Assembly: GCF_026008495.1 (NCBI RefSeq)
Contig: NZ_BQUN01000005.1
Coordinates: forward strand, 1 to 64,000
DNA from: Streptomyces sp. A012304
Lineage (GTDB): Bacteria; Actinomycetota; Actinomycetes; Streptomycetales; Streptomycetaceae
Direction: 5' to 3'
Length of the DNA: 64,000 bases
How positions within the stretch are numbered: position 1 is the stretch's first letter; each line of letters starts with the position of its first letter. A program made the position numbers and the translations under genes. A model generated the notes under the pieces. It saw nothing but the letters and a program-made list of their open reading frames with translations. It had not been told where the DNA came from and searched no databases. This document shows positions 1 through 9,074 of this stretch, piece by piece.

Positions 1-1
1 C

Positions 2-295
2 CGCCACGACGCGGCCGCCGTGGCGATCGGCAGGCGCGCCCTGGGGCACCCGATCCGGCGACGGGCGACACCGCCCCCGCACGACCAGAGTGATCGTGCG
101 GGGCATCGGACCGTCCAGGCCCGACCGGAGGCCCCGGGGCGTGAGGAACCCCGCCCCCGCATCCCCGGACCACGGACACGATCCGTGCACGCCGGACGCG
201 GAGCGAACGCGGGAGACCAGGACGCCCAACACCGTTCGGAGCGTCCGGCTGAGCATGGGTTCTGGCAGCAGGACTCACTCCCGCTCAGTCTTTAG
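2..295 (+). CDS. Possible TnpB-like transposase, C-terminal end only (partial)
   Basis: An open frame enters from the left edge and runs about 97 codons to a TAG. Its first visible residues (RHDAAAVAIGRRALGH) loosely resemble the last RuvC segment of TnpB/IS605-type proteins (Asp, then Ala-Ala, then a hydrophobic residue), followed by a long Arg/Pro-rich tail. This is inferred from a short motif only. The rest of the gene lies outside the window, and the frame could be unrelated. It converges on the metallophosphoesterase gene and overlaps its end by 11 bases. Confidence 0.28.
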   Translation, partial: RHDAAAVAIGRRALGHPIRRRATPPPHDQSDRAGHRTVQARPEAPGREEPRPRIPGPRTRSVHAGRGANAGDQDAQHRSERPAEHGFWQQDSLPLSL

Positions 296-1019
296 GAACG
301 GTGTGCAGCTGGTACACGTTGAACGCCCGCCGGATGACCGGCTGGGCCACGTTCCGCACCCGGACGCCGCCGGCCGTCATCCCGTGCTCGCTGCCCATGT
401 GGGCGTGGCCGTGCACGGAGAGATCGGCGCCCGCCGTGTCGATCGCCTCGGCCAGCAGATAGCTGCCGAGGAACGGGTAGATCTCCGGCGGCTCACCGGC
501 GAGGGTGTCGGCGACGGGGGAGAAGTGGGTGAGCGCCACGCGCAGCTCGCAGCCGTCCCGGTCCAGCTCCTCCAGCGCGCCGTGCAGGGCGTCCGCGCAG
601 CGGCGGGTGTAGCGCACGAACTCCTTCATCAGCGGCTCGCCGAACTCCCCGGCGCTGCGGCCGACGAAGCCGCCGCAGAAGCCCTTGGTGCCGGCCACGC
701 CGACGCGGGTGCCGCCGCACTCGACGACGGTGCCCTCGCCCTCCAGGACCGTCACACCGGCCTCCTGGAGGATCTCGGTCACCTTCTCGGGCTGCTCGTC
801 GTGGTGATCGTGGTTGCCGAGCACGGCCACCACCGGCACCGGCAGGTCCCGTACCTCCTGGGCCACGACGCGTGCCTCGTCCGGTGTGCCGTGCCGGGTC
901 AGGTCGCCCGCCAGGAGCAGCAGGTCGGCACAGTCGTGCAGGGTGTCGAAGGCGGGCCGCAGCAGGCCCTGGCTGTCGGGGCCCATGTGGATGTCCCCGA
1001 CCGCGGCGACACGGATCAT
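285..1019 (-). CDS. Calcineurin-like metallophosphoesterase
   Basis: A 244-residue cytoplasmic phosphoesterase of the binuclear-metal calcineurin-like superfamily. The metal-ligand motifs appear in order: GDIH (8-11), GDLT (38-41), GNHD (68-71), a THFSP motif near 165 and HGHAH near 200. The substrate cannot be told from sequence; family members hydrolyse phosphomonoesters, phosphodiesters or cyclic nucleotides. The start chosen is the ATG that overlaps the stop of the upstream BON gene by four bases (ATGA), which implies translational coupling. A longer frame upstream reads antisense-like sequence and was rejected. It is the last gene of a three-gene operon with a nucleotidyltransferase. Confidence 0.87.
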   Translation of the reverse strand: MIRVAAVGDIHMGPDSQGLLRPAFDTLHDCADLLLLAGDLTRHGTPDEARVVAQEVRDLPVPVVAVLGNHDHHDEQPEKVTEILQEAGVTVLEGEGTVVECGGTRVGVAGTKGFCGGFVGRSAGEFGEPLMKEFVRYTRRCADALHGALEELDRDGCELRVALTHFSPVADTLAGEPPEIYPFLGSYLLAEAIDTAGADLSVHGHAHMGSEHGMTAGGVRVRNVAQPVIRRAFNVYQLHTVPKD

Positions 1020-1306
1020 GGCAGGTCCTCCGCATGGTCGGGGGAGGCGGTCTCCGCCACCACGACGTCGGTGTGCACGGCCAGTCCGGCCAGCTCCTCG
1101 CGGACAGTCCGCAGCAAGGTCTCGCGGCACTCCGCCGACGGCACCGTGCCGGTCACCACGACCGACCCGGCCCGCACCTCGGCCCGTACGCCCAGCTCAC
1201 CCAGTTCCTCGGCGGCCAGCCGGTCGCGCAGGTGGGCGACGCGGTACTCGACGTTCTCCGAGGCAGCGCCGGTACCTCCGGCATGCTCTGCCACGGGCTC
1301 ACTCAT
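1016..1306 (-). CDS. BON domain protein
   Basis: A 96-residue protein with one BON-type alpha/beta fold. The strand pattern from about residue 40 to 86 (VRAEVRAGSVVVTGTVPS, then a helix, then VHTDVVVAE) is the usual BON core with its central Gly. BON domains bind phospholipid or other ligands and are often found beside transport or stress functions. There is no signal peptide, so it is probably cytoplasmic. It overlaps both neighbours by ATGA junctions, so the three proteins are likely made in step. The product of such a small stand-alone BON gene is not functionally defined. Confidence 0.75.
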   Translation of the reverse strand: MSEPVAEHAGGTGAASENVEYRVAHLRDRLAAEELGELGVRAEVRAGSVVVTGTVPSAECRETLLRTVREELAGLAVHTDVVVAETASPDHAEDLP

Positions 1307-1998
1307 GGCCGTTCCTCCTTCGGCCTCGGCGGGATGACCTCCAGTCGCTCCAGGAAGTAGAAGAACGCGTCGGGCATCGGCTCGTCCCCGCAGGCGCCGC
1401 GCACCCTGTCCCAGTCGACCTTCTCCCGCAGCGTGCGGGCGATGGGCAGCACCGCCCCGAAGTCGCAATGGTGCTCGGAGAAGGCGGCCACCAGGCTGTG
1501 CACCAGGTCGGTCGGCGCCAGCACCGGCATGAAGACCGAGTCGACCGACAGCTCCTGGGCTCTGGCCAGCAGCTCGGTGGTGACCGGCTGGTGCGCCAGC
1601 TCGAAGATAAGGTCGACCTGCTGACCGAGGCAGGTGGACTTCAGCAGCCAGTCCTCCGGCGGCGCGTACACCGGAAGCCCGGCTTCCTTGAGGGTCTCGG
1701 CGACGGCGTCCGCGTCCTCGGGGCGGAAGCAGAAGTCGACGTCGTGCTGGAGGTTCTGGGAGCCGCCGTGCGCGTACACGGCGACACTGCCCGCCAGGGC
1801 GAACGCGTGCCCCTTCCGCTTCAGGATCCCGCCGACCTGCTTCGCGGCCTGGAGGATCGCCTGGTTGCGGTCGAGCGGCAGGTCCGCCTCCCCGAGCACG
1901 TCGTTCTGCGGGACGAGACCGGGGTCGCCCGACGCGAGACGCAGTTCCGCGACGCCCGCGTCCCGGGCGAGAGCGTTGTCGTCCGCCTGCTGCGTCAT
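1303..1998 (-). CDS. Nucleotidyltransferase-fold protein
   Basis: A 231-residue protein with a nucleotidyltransferase signature. GSVAVYAHGG (70-79) is followed by the acidic pair DVD (86-88), and the pattern continues to a QQVDLIFE strand that supplies the third carboxylate near 129. This matches polymerase-beta-like transferases of the NTP_transf_5/AbiEii group, which move nucleotides or act on RNA or protein targets. The target here is unknown. It is the first gene of the operon. The ATG is preceded by GGAGGAAGGGCAG on the coding strand, a good ribosome site. Its last bases overlap the BON start (ATGA). Confidence 0.72.
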   Translation of the reverse strand: MTQQADDNALARDAGVAELRLASGDPGLVPQNDVLGEADLPLDRNQAILQAAKQVGGILKRKGHAFALAGSVAVYAHGGSQNLQHDVDFCFRPEDADAVAETLKEAGLPVYAPPEDWLLKSTCLGQQVDLIFELAHQPVTTELLARAQELSVDSVFMPVLAPTDLVHSLVAAFSEHHCDFGAVLPIARTLREKVDWDRVRGACGDEPMPDAFFYFLERLEVIPPRPKEERP

Positions 1999-2130
1999 CA
2001 CTGCCCTTCCTCCTGTCGGCCGGCACGCCCGGCGCACCGACTCCGAAGCACCGAGAGCCCCGAGTACCCGCCCCCCGCCCCCCGACACAGCCCGACGACG
2101 GACGACGCCCACCCCGGCCGCGGGTGCCAT

Positions 2131-2150
2131 CACCGGCACGGATGCCGGTG
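2131..2150. other. Perfect hairpin in the leader side of the operon
   Basis: CACCGGCA and TGCCGGTG form an 8-bp stem around a CGGA loop, 133 bases upstream of the nucleotidyltransferase start. It could be a leader attenuator, an operator or a terminator of an unseen transcript. There is no T-tract. Confidence 0.4.
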
Positions 2151-2519
2151 GCGGCCCGTACCTGTGCCGGAACGGCGGACTCAGCCGGGCACGCCCGGGC
2201 CGACGAGACAGGCGCCCGACGACGGACCGCCGCACGCACGACGTACCGACCGCCGACGCAGCCTGCGCCCCGCGCCCGCGCGACGGCGGGGCGGGCCCGA
2301 GCGGCGGGGGAGCGGTGAGGGTCGCCGCGCGTACCACTTGCCTCCCGCCGGGGCAGCAACGGTCGGTGGCCGTCGGGGGCGTGGTCGGCAAGGGCTCGAC
2401 GCGGTCGTCGGCATGCGCCTCGCCGTCGCGCGACGGCCGGGCCGTCCCGTCCGAGCCACGATGGCCGGGGCCTTCCCGAGCGGCGGGCCCGGCCCGGGGA
2501 GGGGCCTGGCGGCGCGTGG

Positions 2520-2594
2520 CGTCGACGTGCCCCCGGCACTTGCGCGGGGGGCCGTGACGTCGACATGCGCCCCGCACTCGCGCGGGGGCCGGGC
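2520..2594. repeat. Imperfect 38-base tandem duplication
   Basis: CGTCGACGTGC at 2520 recurs as CGTCGACATGC at 2558. The following bases are also conserved (CCCCGGCACTTGCGCGGGGG against GCCCCGCACTCGCGCGGGGG). Each copy contains a GCGCGGGGG block. It lies in non-coding DNA upstream of the 103-residue protein. Confidence 0.55.
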
Positions 2595-2691
2595 CCGCCC
2601 CGCCGGCGGGAGTCGCAGCGCGGCCCGGTGAGCGCGCGTCCGCGTGGCTCGCGGGCGGGTGCCGTTCGGCCTTCCGGGGCACTCGGGACGC

Positions 2692-3003
2692 ATGGACGGC
2701 AAGGACACGCGGGTGTGGGCCTCCGGAGCGGAACGGGAGGTCGTCGGGCGGATCGTCGAGGCGTGGCTGGCGGAGGCCGAGCGTCATGATCCGGGCGCGG
2801 CCCGGGAGGCCCGGGACGGGTGGGAACAGGGGTCGATGTCGGAGCGGGCCGCCCAGGAGCTGGCCCTGTGGGTCACCGCCCGCGTCACCGACACCGGTTT
2901 CAACGAGGACGAGGGCCCGCAGGTCGACGGCCCGCTCCGCATCACCCCGGCCGACAAGGAGACCGTCCACCGCTGGCTGGCGGCTCAGGGGTACGCGATC
3001 TGA
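2692..3003 (+). CDS. Hypothetical protein, 103 residues
   Basis: A small, acidic, helix-rich cytoplasmic protein that begins MDGKDTRVWASG. I do not recognise a named domain. Codon third positions are strongly GC-rich throughout, as in real genes here, and the frame ends cleanly with TGA. The ATG was chosen over an upstream in-frame start because the earlier residues look like non-coding translation. It converges on the GH115 gene, whose stop is 18 bases away. Confidence 0.6.
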   Translation: MDGKDTRVWASGAEREVVGRIVEAWLAEAERHDPGAAREARDGWEQGSMSERAAQELALWVTARVTDTGFNEDEGPQVDGPLRITPADKETVHRWLAAQGYAI

Positions 3004-3021
3004 GCCGCCGAGGACGCGGGC

Positions 3022-5997
3022 CTACTGGTCCGGCGCCGCCAGCCCGGCCCCGGTGGCCGGATGGGGGTTGAACACCGGGTGGTAGCTCTCCGGCGGCGCC
3101 AGGTACGCGGCGGGCAGACCGCCGGTGTCGATGACGATCTGGTCGACGGCGATCGCGGGATCGACCATGAACAGCCGCAGGACGTGCTCGCCGGGCCGCC
3201 CGACCGTCACCGTGGCGGTCAGCTTCTCGACGCCCTCCTCCACGTTCCTGGCCCAGGCGTCGCCCCGGTTGCCGGTGGCGACGGCCTGCCCGGACAGCAC
3301 GGTCACCGGTTGGTCGTCGAGGGCGAGCGCCAGCCGGCGGTGGCCGCGCTCGTCGAGGGAGGGCAGCCGGAAGACCGTGACCGGGAAGGTCCCCGTACTG
3401 GAGAACCGCACCCGGTACCGCAGCTCGGCCGCCGCGGTGGCGAAGTCCCCGGTGACCGGAGCCGCCGTCGACGGCACCGCCTCCACCGCGCCGCTGCGCC
3501 GGCCCAGGCCCCGCACGGTCCGCCAGCACGCGCCACCCCGCGCCACGCGCTGGTCGGTGTGCACGGCGTCGATCGACACGAGACCGTTGGCCTCGACGAA
3601 CCCGCGGGCCCGTCGGCGCGCCCGCTCCCCGTCGTTGCGCACCCGCAGCGGTACGGCGATCTCCTGCCCGCCCCCGCGCACGGTGACCGTCGCCTCGTGC
3701 GCGCCCTCCGGCACCCTCGCCCAGTCGATCTCCACCCACAGCCGGACCTGCTCGGTCAGCGAGCCGCCCGCCGCGCTGAGCCGCACCCACGGCAGGTCCG
3801 CCTCCGCCGCCCAGTCCACCGGCAGGAACCCGGTGTTGAAGACATCCACGAAACGCCGGTCGCGGGTCCAGGAGGAGAACGACAGCGGCCGGGCCGATCC
3901 CGTCTCGTTGCCCTCGGCGGCCACCCCGAGCCCCGAGGTCTCCTGACGGGCGATCCGGGTCACCGTGGGACGGCCCGGCGCCTTGGGGATCTGCGAGGGG
4001 TACGGGTTGACGATCCCGTCCCATTTCCCGCCCGCCACCTGGGTGTTGTACCGCTGGGTGATCGCCACCTCCTCGGCGTGGGCCGCGTGCGCCAGGTCGG
4101 CGAAACGGTTCGTGCCGGCCCCCCGGCCCTGCCGCACGGCGAGCGCGTTGCGGTCCGCCCAGTAGTACTTCAGGTTCATCAGGTACGCGCCGCGCACCGG
4201 GTACTCGACCAGCTCGAAGTACGCGTCCCGGTACGCCTCCGGCAGTTCCGCGCCGAGGTCCCGCACCCGCGTCAGCAGCCGCTCGTACGCGGCCAGCCGG
4301 CGCCCCGCCTCGTCGCCGTGGTGGACGACGGAGAAGATCCCGCGGTCGATGAACTCCGGCCGCCGCTCCGCCGCCAGCCGGTAGTACTCGGTGCGGATCG
4401 CCGCGATCCGCGCGCCGTTGCGGCGGCCGAACTGCCGGCCGGCCCACTCGGCCAGGAAGTCCTCCACGTCGCCGGCCCGCCACCGGTCCACGTCCCAGGC
4501 CATGTCCATGCAGAAGGACAGACCGGTCTCGATCGACTTGACGTCACCCACGTTGAAGATCCACATGCGGTCGGCGCCGTGCTCGTACACCCGCCGCAGC
4601 TCCTGCCACACCTTGGACAGCTGGGTGGTGTCCAGCCACAGATAGCTGCGGGGCCGGCCCCAGTAGGAGAGGTGGTAGTAGATGCCGTTGCCGCCCGCGC
4701 GTGCCCGCTCGGCCGCGTCGGGCAGCTGGCGCATGTTGCCGTGGTTGTCGTCGGGCCATATCAGCGTGACGTCCTCGGGCACCCGGACGCCCGCGTTGTA
4801 CAGCTCCAGGACCTCCTTGTACGGGATGAAGATCTGCGGCTGGGCCGCGGCGCCCACCTCCTCGGCCAGGATCCGCCGCTGCTCGGCGATGATGTCGTTC
4901 ATCACCGCGACCTTCTCGGGGACGGTGGTGGCGTGCTTCGTCTCCAGCGCGCTGTCGTGCAGCCCGCGCATGCCGAGCGTCCAACTGCTCTCGTAGCCGG
5001 CGTTCTGCCGGGCCCGGGCCCTCCAGTAGTCGGAGATGACCCCGGGGTTCACCGTGTAGTCGTACACCGGCAGGGCCCCGTCCGCGCCCCGGTGCTCCTC
5101 CGCCCAGGGCGCCCACTCGTGGACGCCGTTGCGCAGCAGGGCCTCGGGGTGGCTGGAGCCGACGACGATGCCGTAGCGCTCGGCCAGCTCCGGGTTCTCA
5201 CGGTGCTTGTTGAAGAAGTCGGAGTACGGATGCATGGCCGGCCAGAGGTAGTTGGCCTTCAGACGGAGCAGCAGTTCGAAGATCCGCTCGTAGGTCCTGG
5301 GGCCGATGTTCTTGTCCGGTTCCTGGGTGCGGTGCGACCACGTGGTCAGGTTCTGCTCGTCGTTGATGAAGACGCCCCGGTAACGGACGGACGGCTCGTA
5401 CCGCTTGAACGGCCCGGCCGGCACCGTCACCGAGGCCCGCCGCTCGACCGGGACGTCGGCCCACCAGTACCAGGGCGAGACGCCGATCCGTTCGGAGGTG
5501 TCGTAGACGCCGTAGACCGTGCCGCGCCGCTCGCTGCCCGCGATCACCAGGGCGCGGTCCACGCCCGGGAGCGGACGCTCGACCACCTGGGTGACCGAGG
5601 CCTCCCACCGTCCGCGCACCCGTGTGACGTCCAGCCGCCCCTGCGCGACCAGCCGGTCGACGACCGGGCTCGCGCCGAGGGTTCCCACCAGGACCAGCCC
5701 CGCCGCCCGCTCCGGCAGTGTGTGCCGCATCGCCGGGCGCACTCCGGCGACCCGTTCGACGTCGGCCAGGAGATCGCCGGCCGCCCGGATCACGGCGGCG
5801 TCGTCCGCCGCGTCCACGAAGACGTCGACCGGGACCCCGTCCCGCACCAGCGGGAAGTCCGGCCGCCCGGAGACGGCCCGGGCGGCCGATGGGGACACCC
5901 CGGGCAGCAGCGGGGCCAGTCCGACGGCCGTCACACCCCGCAGGAACGACTTGCGGGTCCAGCCCTGCGCGGGGTCCTGCGGTGCGGCGTGCGGCAT
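3022..5997 (-). CDS. GH115 family alpha-glucuronidase, secreted
   Basis: A 991-residue protein matching glycoside hydrolase family 115, which removes 4-O-methyl-glucuronic acid side chains from xylan. Family-like stretches include YRGVFINDEQNL (about 205-216), LKANYLWPAMHPYSDFF (about 250) and VVGSSHPEALLRN. The N-terminus has a Tat-like signal (TRKSFLRG followed by a hydrophobic run and SAARA), so export is likely. The last 250 residues form beta-rich C-terminal domains, as in characterised GH115 enzymes. It is divergent from the rpiB-like gene, with a LacI-type palindrome between them, so induction by a xylan sugar is likely but not shown. Confidence 0.88.
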   Translation of the reverse strand: MPHAAPQDPAQGWTRKSFLRGVTAVGLAPLLPGVSPSAARAVSGRPDFPLVRDGVPVDVFVDAADDAAVIRAAGDLLADVERVAGVRPAMRHTLPERAAGLVLVGTLGASPVVDRLVAQGRLDVTRVRGRWEASVTQVVERPLPGVDRALVIAGSERRGTVYGVYDTSERIGVSPWYWWADVPVERRASVTVPAGPFKRYEPSVRYRGVFINDEQNLTTWSHRTQEPDKNIGPRTYERIFELLLRLKANYLWPAMHPYSDFFNKHRENPELAERYGIVVGSSHPEALLRNGVHEWAPWAEEHRGADGALPVYDYTVNPGVISDYWRARARQNAGYESSWTLGMRGLHDSALETKHATTVPEKVAVMNDIIAEQRRILAEEVGAAAQPQIFIPYKEVLELYNAGVRVPEDVTLIWPDDNHGNMRQLPDAAERARAGGNGIYYHLSYWGRPRSYLWLDTTQLSKVWQELRRVYEHGADRMWIFNVGDVKSIETGLSFCMDMAWDVDRWRAGDVEDFLAEWAGRQFGRRNGARIAAIRTEYYRLAAERRPEFIDRGIFSVVHHGDEAGRRLAAYERLLTRVRDLGAELPEAYRDAYFELVEYPVRGAYLMNLKYYWADRNALAVRQGRGAGTNRFADLAHAAHAEEVAITQRYNTQVAGGKWDGIVNPYPSQIPKAPGRPTVTRIARQETSGLGVAAEGNETGSARPLSFSSWTRDRRFVDVFNTGFLPVDWAAEADLPWVRLSAAGGSLTEQVRLWVEIDWARVPEGAHEATVTVRGGGQEIAVPLRVRNDGERARRRARGFVEANGLVSIDAVHTDQRVARGGACWRTVRGLGRRSGAVEAVPSTAAPVTGDFATAAAELRYRVRFSSTGTFPVTVFRLPSLDERGHRRLALALDDQPVTVLSGQAVATGNRGDAWARNVEEGVEKLTATVTVGRPGEHVLRLFMVDPAIAVDQIVIDTGGLPAAYLAPPESYHPVFNPHPATGAGLAAPDQ

Positions 5998-6048
5998 GGT
6001 CGCTCCCTCGGCCTGGGGTACCTCGACGGTGATGGCATGGGCATGCTA

Positions 6049-6060
6049 GAAAGCGCTTTC
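6049..6060. promoter_or_regulatory. LacI/GalR-type operator palindrome
   Basis: GAAAGCGCTTTC is a perfect 12-base palindrome with the central CG typical of LacI-family operators. It sits 51 bases upstream of the GH115 start and 57 upstream of the isomerase start, so one repressor could control both directions. No LacI-type regulator gene is present in the window. Confidence 0.6.
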
Positions 6061-6103
6061 CTTGCACCCTAGGACCACTGCGGCCGCGCCGTCCAGAACC
6101 AAG

Positions 6104-6109
6104 TAGGCT
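6104..6109 (+). promoter_or_regulatory. Putative -10 element for a leaderless transcript
   Basis: TAGGCT, a common Streptomyces -10 sequence, ends 7 bases before the ATG of the isomerase gene. No Shine-Dalgarno sequence precedes that ATG, so transcription may start at or next to the start codon. Confidence 0.4.
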
Positions 6110-6116
6110 CCGAAGC

Positions 6117-6572
6117 ATGCGGATCTCCGTCTCCTCCGACATGGACGAACCCGTGGCCCGCGCCCTCGTCGCCCAGCTGCGTGAGCGTGGGCACGACGTC
6201 GTCACACACGGCGCGCTGCGCCCCGGCGCCGACCCGCAGTGGGCGGTGTGCTCCGAGGCGGCCGCCCGGGACGTGGCCGACGGGACCTCCCAGCAGGCGG
6301 TGGTGTGCTGCTGGACCGGCACCGGCGCCTCGATCGCCGCCAACAAGGTGCCCGGCGTACGCGCGGCCCTGTGCGCCGACGCCTACACCGCCGAGGGCGC
6401 CCGCCGCTGGAACGACGCCAACGTCCTCGCGCTCAGCCTGCGCCTGACCTCCGAGCCACTGCTGAAGGAGATCCTGGACGCCTGGTTCACCGCTGAGGCC
6501 AGCGACGACGCCGAGGACCGGGGGAACGTCACCCACGTCGACCGGCTGGACCGGGGCCGGACGGGTACCTGA
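6117..6572 (+). CDS. RpiB/LacAB family sugar-phosphate isomerase
   Basis: A 151-residue cytoplasmic aldose-ketose isomerase. The family motif is present: C65-W-T-G-T-G70 followed by ASIAANKVPGVRAAL, with Cys65 in the catalytic-base position of E. coli-type RpiB. The usual C-G-T-G is changed to C-W-T-G, so substrate preference may differ from plain ribose-5-phosphate. The family also includes allose- and galactose-6-phosphate isomerases. It is followed 96 bases downstream by phosphoketolase and is divergent from a xylan-active enzyme. This supports a role in pentose phosphate flux from plant sugars, which is an inference. Confidence 0.82.
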   Translation: MRISVSSDMDEPVARALVAQLRERGHDVVTHGALRPGADPQWAVCSEAAARDVADGTSQQAVVCCWTGTGASIAANKVPGVRAALCADAYTAEGARRWNDANVLALSLRLTSEPLLKEILDAWFTAEASDDAEDRGNVTHVDRLDRGRTGT

Positions 6573-6668
6573 CGGGCGGTCGCCCCTGGCGGGGACCCGG
6601 AGGCCGGGACAGGGTGGGGGTACGGACCGGCACCACCCCCCGTCGCACCCGATCCGGAAGGAACCGAG

Positions 6669-9053
6669 ATGCCCGTCGACCCGCAGCAGGCGTCCGCCCC
6701 GCTCACCGACGAGGAGCTGAGGACGCTGGACGCCCACTGGCGCGCCGCGAACTACCTGTCCGTCGGCCAGATCTACCTCATGGCCAACCCGCTGCTCACC
6801 GAGCCGCTGCGTCCGGAGCACGTCAAACCGCGGCTGCTCGGCCACTGGGGCACCTCACCCGGCCTGAACCTCGTGCACACCCACCTCAACCGTGTCGTCC
6901 GGGCCCGGGACCTGGACGCCCTGTGCGTCTGGGGCCCCGGCCACGGCGGGCCCGCGGTGGTCGCCAACTCCTGGCTGGAGGGCTCGTACACCGAGATCTA
7001 CCCCGATGTCACCCGGGACGCGGCCGGCATGGCCCGGCTGTTCCGGCGGTTCTCCTTCCCCGGCGGCATCCCCAGCCATGTCGCCCCCGAGACGCCCGGC
7101 TCCATCCACGAGGGCGGCGAACTCGGCTACTCGCTCTCCCACGCCTACGGCGCCGCGTTCGACAACCCGGACCTGCTGGTGGCCTGCGTGATCGGCGACG
7201 GAGAGGCGGAGACCGGGCCGCTGGCCGCGTCCTGGCACTCCAACAAGTTCCTCGACCCGGTCCACGACGGCGCCGTCCTGCCGATCCTCCACCTCAACGG
7301 CTACAAGATCGCCAATCCGACGGTCCTCGCCCGCCTTCCCGAGCCCGAGCTCGACGCGCTGCTGCGCGGCTACGGCCACGACCCGGTCCACGTCACCGGC
7401 GACGACCCCATGGCCGTCCACCGCGCCATGGCCGAGGCCATGGACACCGCCCTCGACCGCATCGCCGCCCTCCAGCGGGCCGCCCGCGAGGACGGCGTCG
7501 GCGAGCGTCCCCGTTGGCCGGTGATCGTGCTGCGCACCCCCAAGGGCTGGACCGGCCCCGGACAGGTCGACGGCCTGCCCGTGGAGGGCACCTGGCGCTC
7601 CCACCAGGTGCCGCTGGCCGCCGTCCGCGACAACCCCGAGCACCTGCGGCAGCTGGAGGCCTGGCTGCGCTCCTACCGGCCCGAGGAGCTGTTCGACGAA
7701 CACGGCTGCCCCCGGCTCGACGTGCTGGCCTGCGTCCCCGACGGCCCCCGCCGGCTCGGCGCCACCCCGCGCGCCAACGGCGGCCTGCTGCTGCGCGCGC
7801 TGCCGCTGCCCGCCCTGGAGCCGTACGCCGTCGCCGTCGACAAGCCCGGCGCGAGCCTGCACGAACCCACCGCCGTCCTCGGGGAGTTCCTGGAGGAGGT
7901 CATGCGCTCCACCGCGGAGCGGCGCGACTTCCGCCTGGTCGGCCCCGACGAGACCGCCTCCAACCGCCTCCAGGCCGTCTACGGCGCCAGCGGCAAGGCC
8001 TGGCAGGCCCAGACCCTCCAGGTCGACCAGGACCTCGACCGGCACGGCCGGGTGATGGAGATCCTCTCCGAACACACCTGCCAAGGCTGGCTGGAGGGCT
8101 ATCTCCTGACGGGCCGTCACGGACTGTTCTCCTGCTACGAGGCGTTCGTGCACATCGTCGACTCGATGGTCAACCAGCACGTCAAATGGCTGCGCGTGAC
8201 CCGGCGGCTGCCGTGGCGCGCCCCCATCGCCTCCCTCAACTACCTGCTCACCTCGCACGTCTGGCGCCAGGACCACAACGGCTTCTCCCACCAGGACCCC
8301 GGCTTCGTCGACCACATCCTCAACAAGAGCCCCGAGGCCGTCCGCGTCTACCTCCCGCCGGACGCCAACACCCTGCTGTCCGTCGCCGACCACGTCCTGC
8401 GCAGCCGCGACTACGTCAACGTCGTCGTCGCCGGCAAACAGCCCTGCTTCGACTGGCTCACCCTCGACCAGGCCCGCGTCCACTGCGCGCGCGGCGCCGG
8501 CGTCTGGGAGTGGGCCGGCACCGAGGACGGCACCCGCGAACCGGACGTCGTCCTCGCCTGCGCGGGCGACGTCCCCACCCAGGAGGTCCTCGCCGCCGCC
8601 CAGCTGCTCCGCCGCCACCTGCCCGAACTGGCCGTGCGGGTCGTCAACGTCGTCGACATCGCCCGCCTGATGCCCGGCGAGGAACACCCGCACGGCATGA
8701 ACGACTTCGAGTACGACGGCCTGTTCACCGCCGACAAGCCGGTGATCTTCGCCTACCACGGCTACCCGTGGCTGATCCACCGCCTCGCCTACCGCCGCAC
8801 CGGCCACCGCCACCTGCACGTGCGCGGCTACAAGGAGATCGGCACCACGACCACGCCGTTCGACATGGTCGTCCGCAACGACCTCGACCGCTACCGCCTG
8901 GTCATGGACGTCATCGACCGGGTGCCCGGCCTGGCGGTGCGCGCGGCGGCCGTACGGCAGCGGATGGAGGACGCGCGGCTGCGCCACGACGACTGGATCC
9001 GGGTCCACGGCACCGACCTTCCCGAGGTCGCCGACTGGTCCTGGGACGGCTGA
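6669..9053 (+). CDS. xfp: Xylulose-5-phosphate / fructose-6-phosphate phosphoketolase
   Basis: A 794-residue thiamine-diphosphate enzyme that splits xylulose-5-phosphate (and often fructose-6-phosphate) with phosphate to acetyl phosphate plus a shorter sugar phosphate. The length is standard for the family. It has [11 protein letters not shown] near the N-terminus (58-68), the TPP-binding GDGEAETG (176-183), and a central [20 protein letters not shown] segment. The start is preceded by GGAAGGAAC. A strong hairpin directly follows the stop. Together with the isomerase it offers a bypass from pentoses to acetyl phosphate. Confidence 0.95.
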   Translation: MPVDPQQASAPLTDEELRTLDAHWRAANYLSVGQIYLMANPLLTEPLRPEHVKPRLLGHWGTSPGLNLVHTHLNRVVRARDLDALCVWGPGHGGPAVVANSWLEGSYTEIYPDVTRDAAGMARLFRRFSFPGGIPSHVAPETPGSIHEGGELGYSLSHAYGAAFDNPDLLVACVIGDGEAETGPLAASWHSNKFLDPVHDGAVLPILHLNGYKIANPTVLARLPEPELDALLRGYGHDPVHVTGDDPMAVHRAMAEAMDTALDRIAALQRAAREDGVGERPRWPVIVLRTPKGWTGPGQVDGLPVEGTWRSHQVPLAAVRDNPEHLRQLEAWLRSYRPEELFDEHGCPRLDVLACVPDGPRRLGATPRANGGLLLRALPLPALEPYAVAVDKPGASLHEPTAVLGEFLEEVMRSTAERRDFRLVGPDETASNRLQAVYGASGKAWQAQTLQVDQDLDRHGRVMEILSEHTCQGWLEGYLLTGRHGLFSCYEAFVHIVDSMVNQHVKWLRVTRRLPWRAPIASLNYLLTSHVWRQDHNGFSHQDPGFVDHILNKSPEAVRVYLPPDANTLLSVADHVLRSRDYVNVVVAGKQPCFDWLTLDQARVHCARGAGVWEWAGTEDGTREPDVVLACAGDVPTQEVLAAAQLLRRHLPELAVRVVNVVDIARLMPGEEHPHGMNDFEYDGLFTADKPVIFAYHGYPWLIHRLAYRRTGHRHLHVRGYKEIGTTTTPFDMVVRNDLDRYRLVMDVIDRVPGLAVRAAAVRQRMEDARLRHDDWIRVHGTDLPEVADWSWDG

Positions 9054-9056
9054 GCC

Positions 9057-9074
9057 GCGCCCCGGGCAGGGCGC
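9057..9074 (+). terminator. Hairpin terminator after phosphoketolase
   Basis: GCGCCC and GGGCGC pair around a 6-base loop, starting 4 bases after the stop codon. No T-run follows, as is usual in Streptomyces. Confidence 0.5.

Larger units (their letters stand above)
1999..2691. other. 693-base non-coding stretch
   Basis: No convincing gene. The open frames here lack homology-like composition and ribosome sites. The region holds the promoter side of the nucleotidyltransferase operon, a perfect hairpin at 2131-2150 and an imperfect 38-base tandem duplication at 2520-2594. Confidence 0.6.

Noticed and set aside
2181-2708. 175-codon minus-strand frame in the 693-base gap
   Set aside because: Arg/Pro-rich translation with no motif, and it runs through the tandem duplication.
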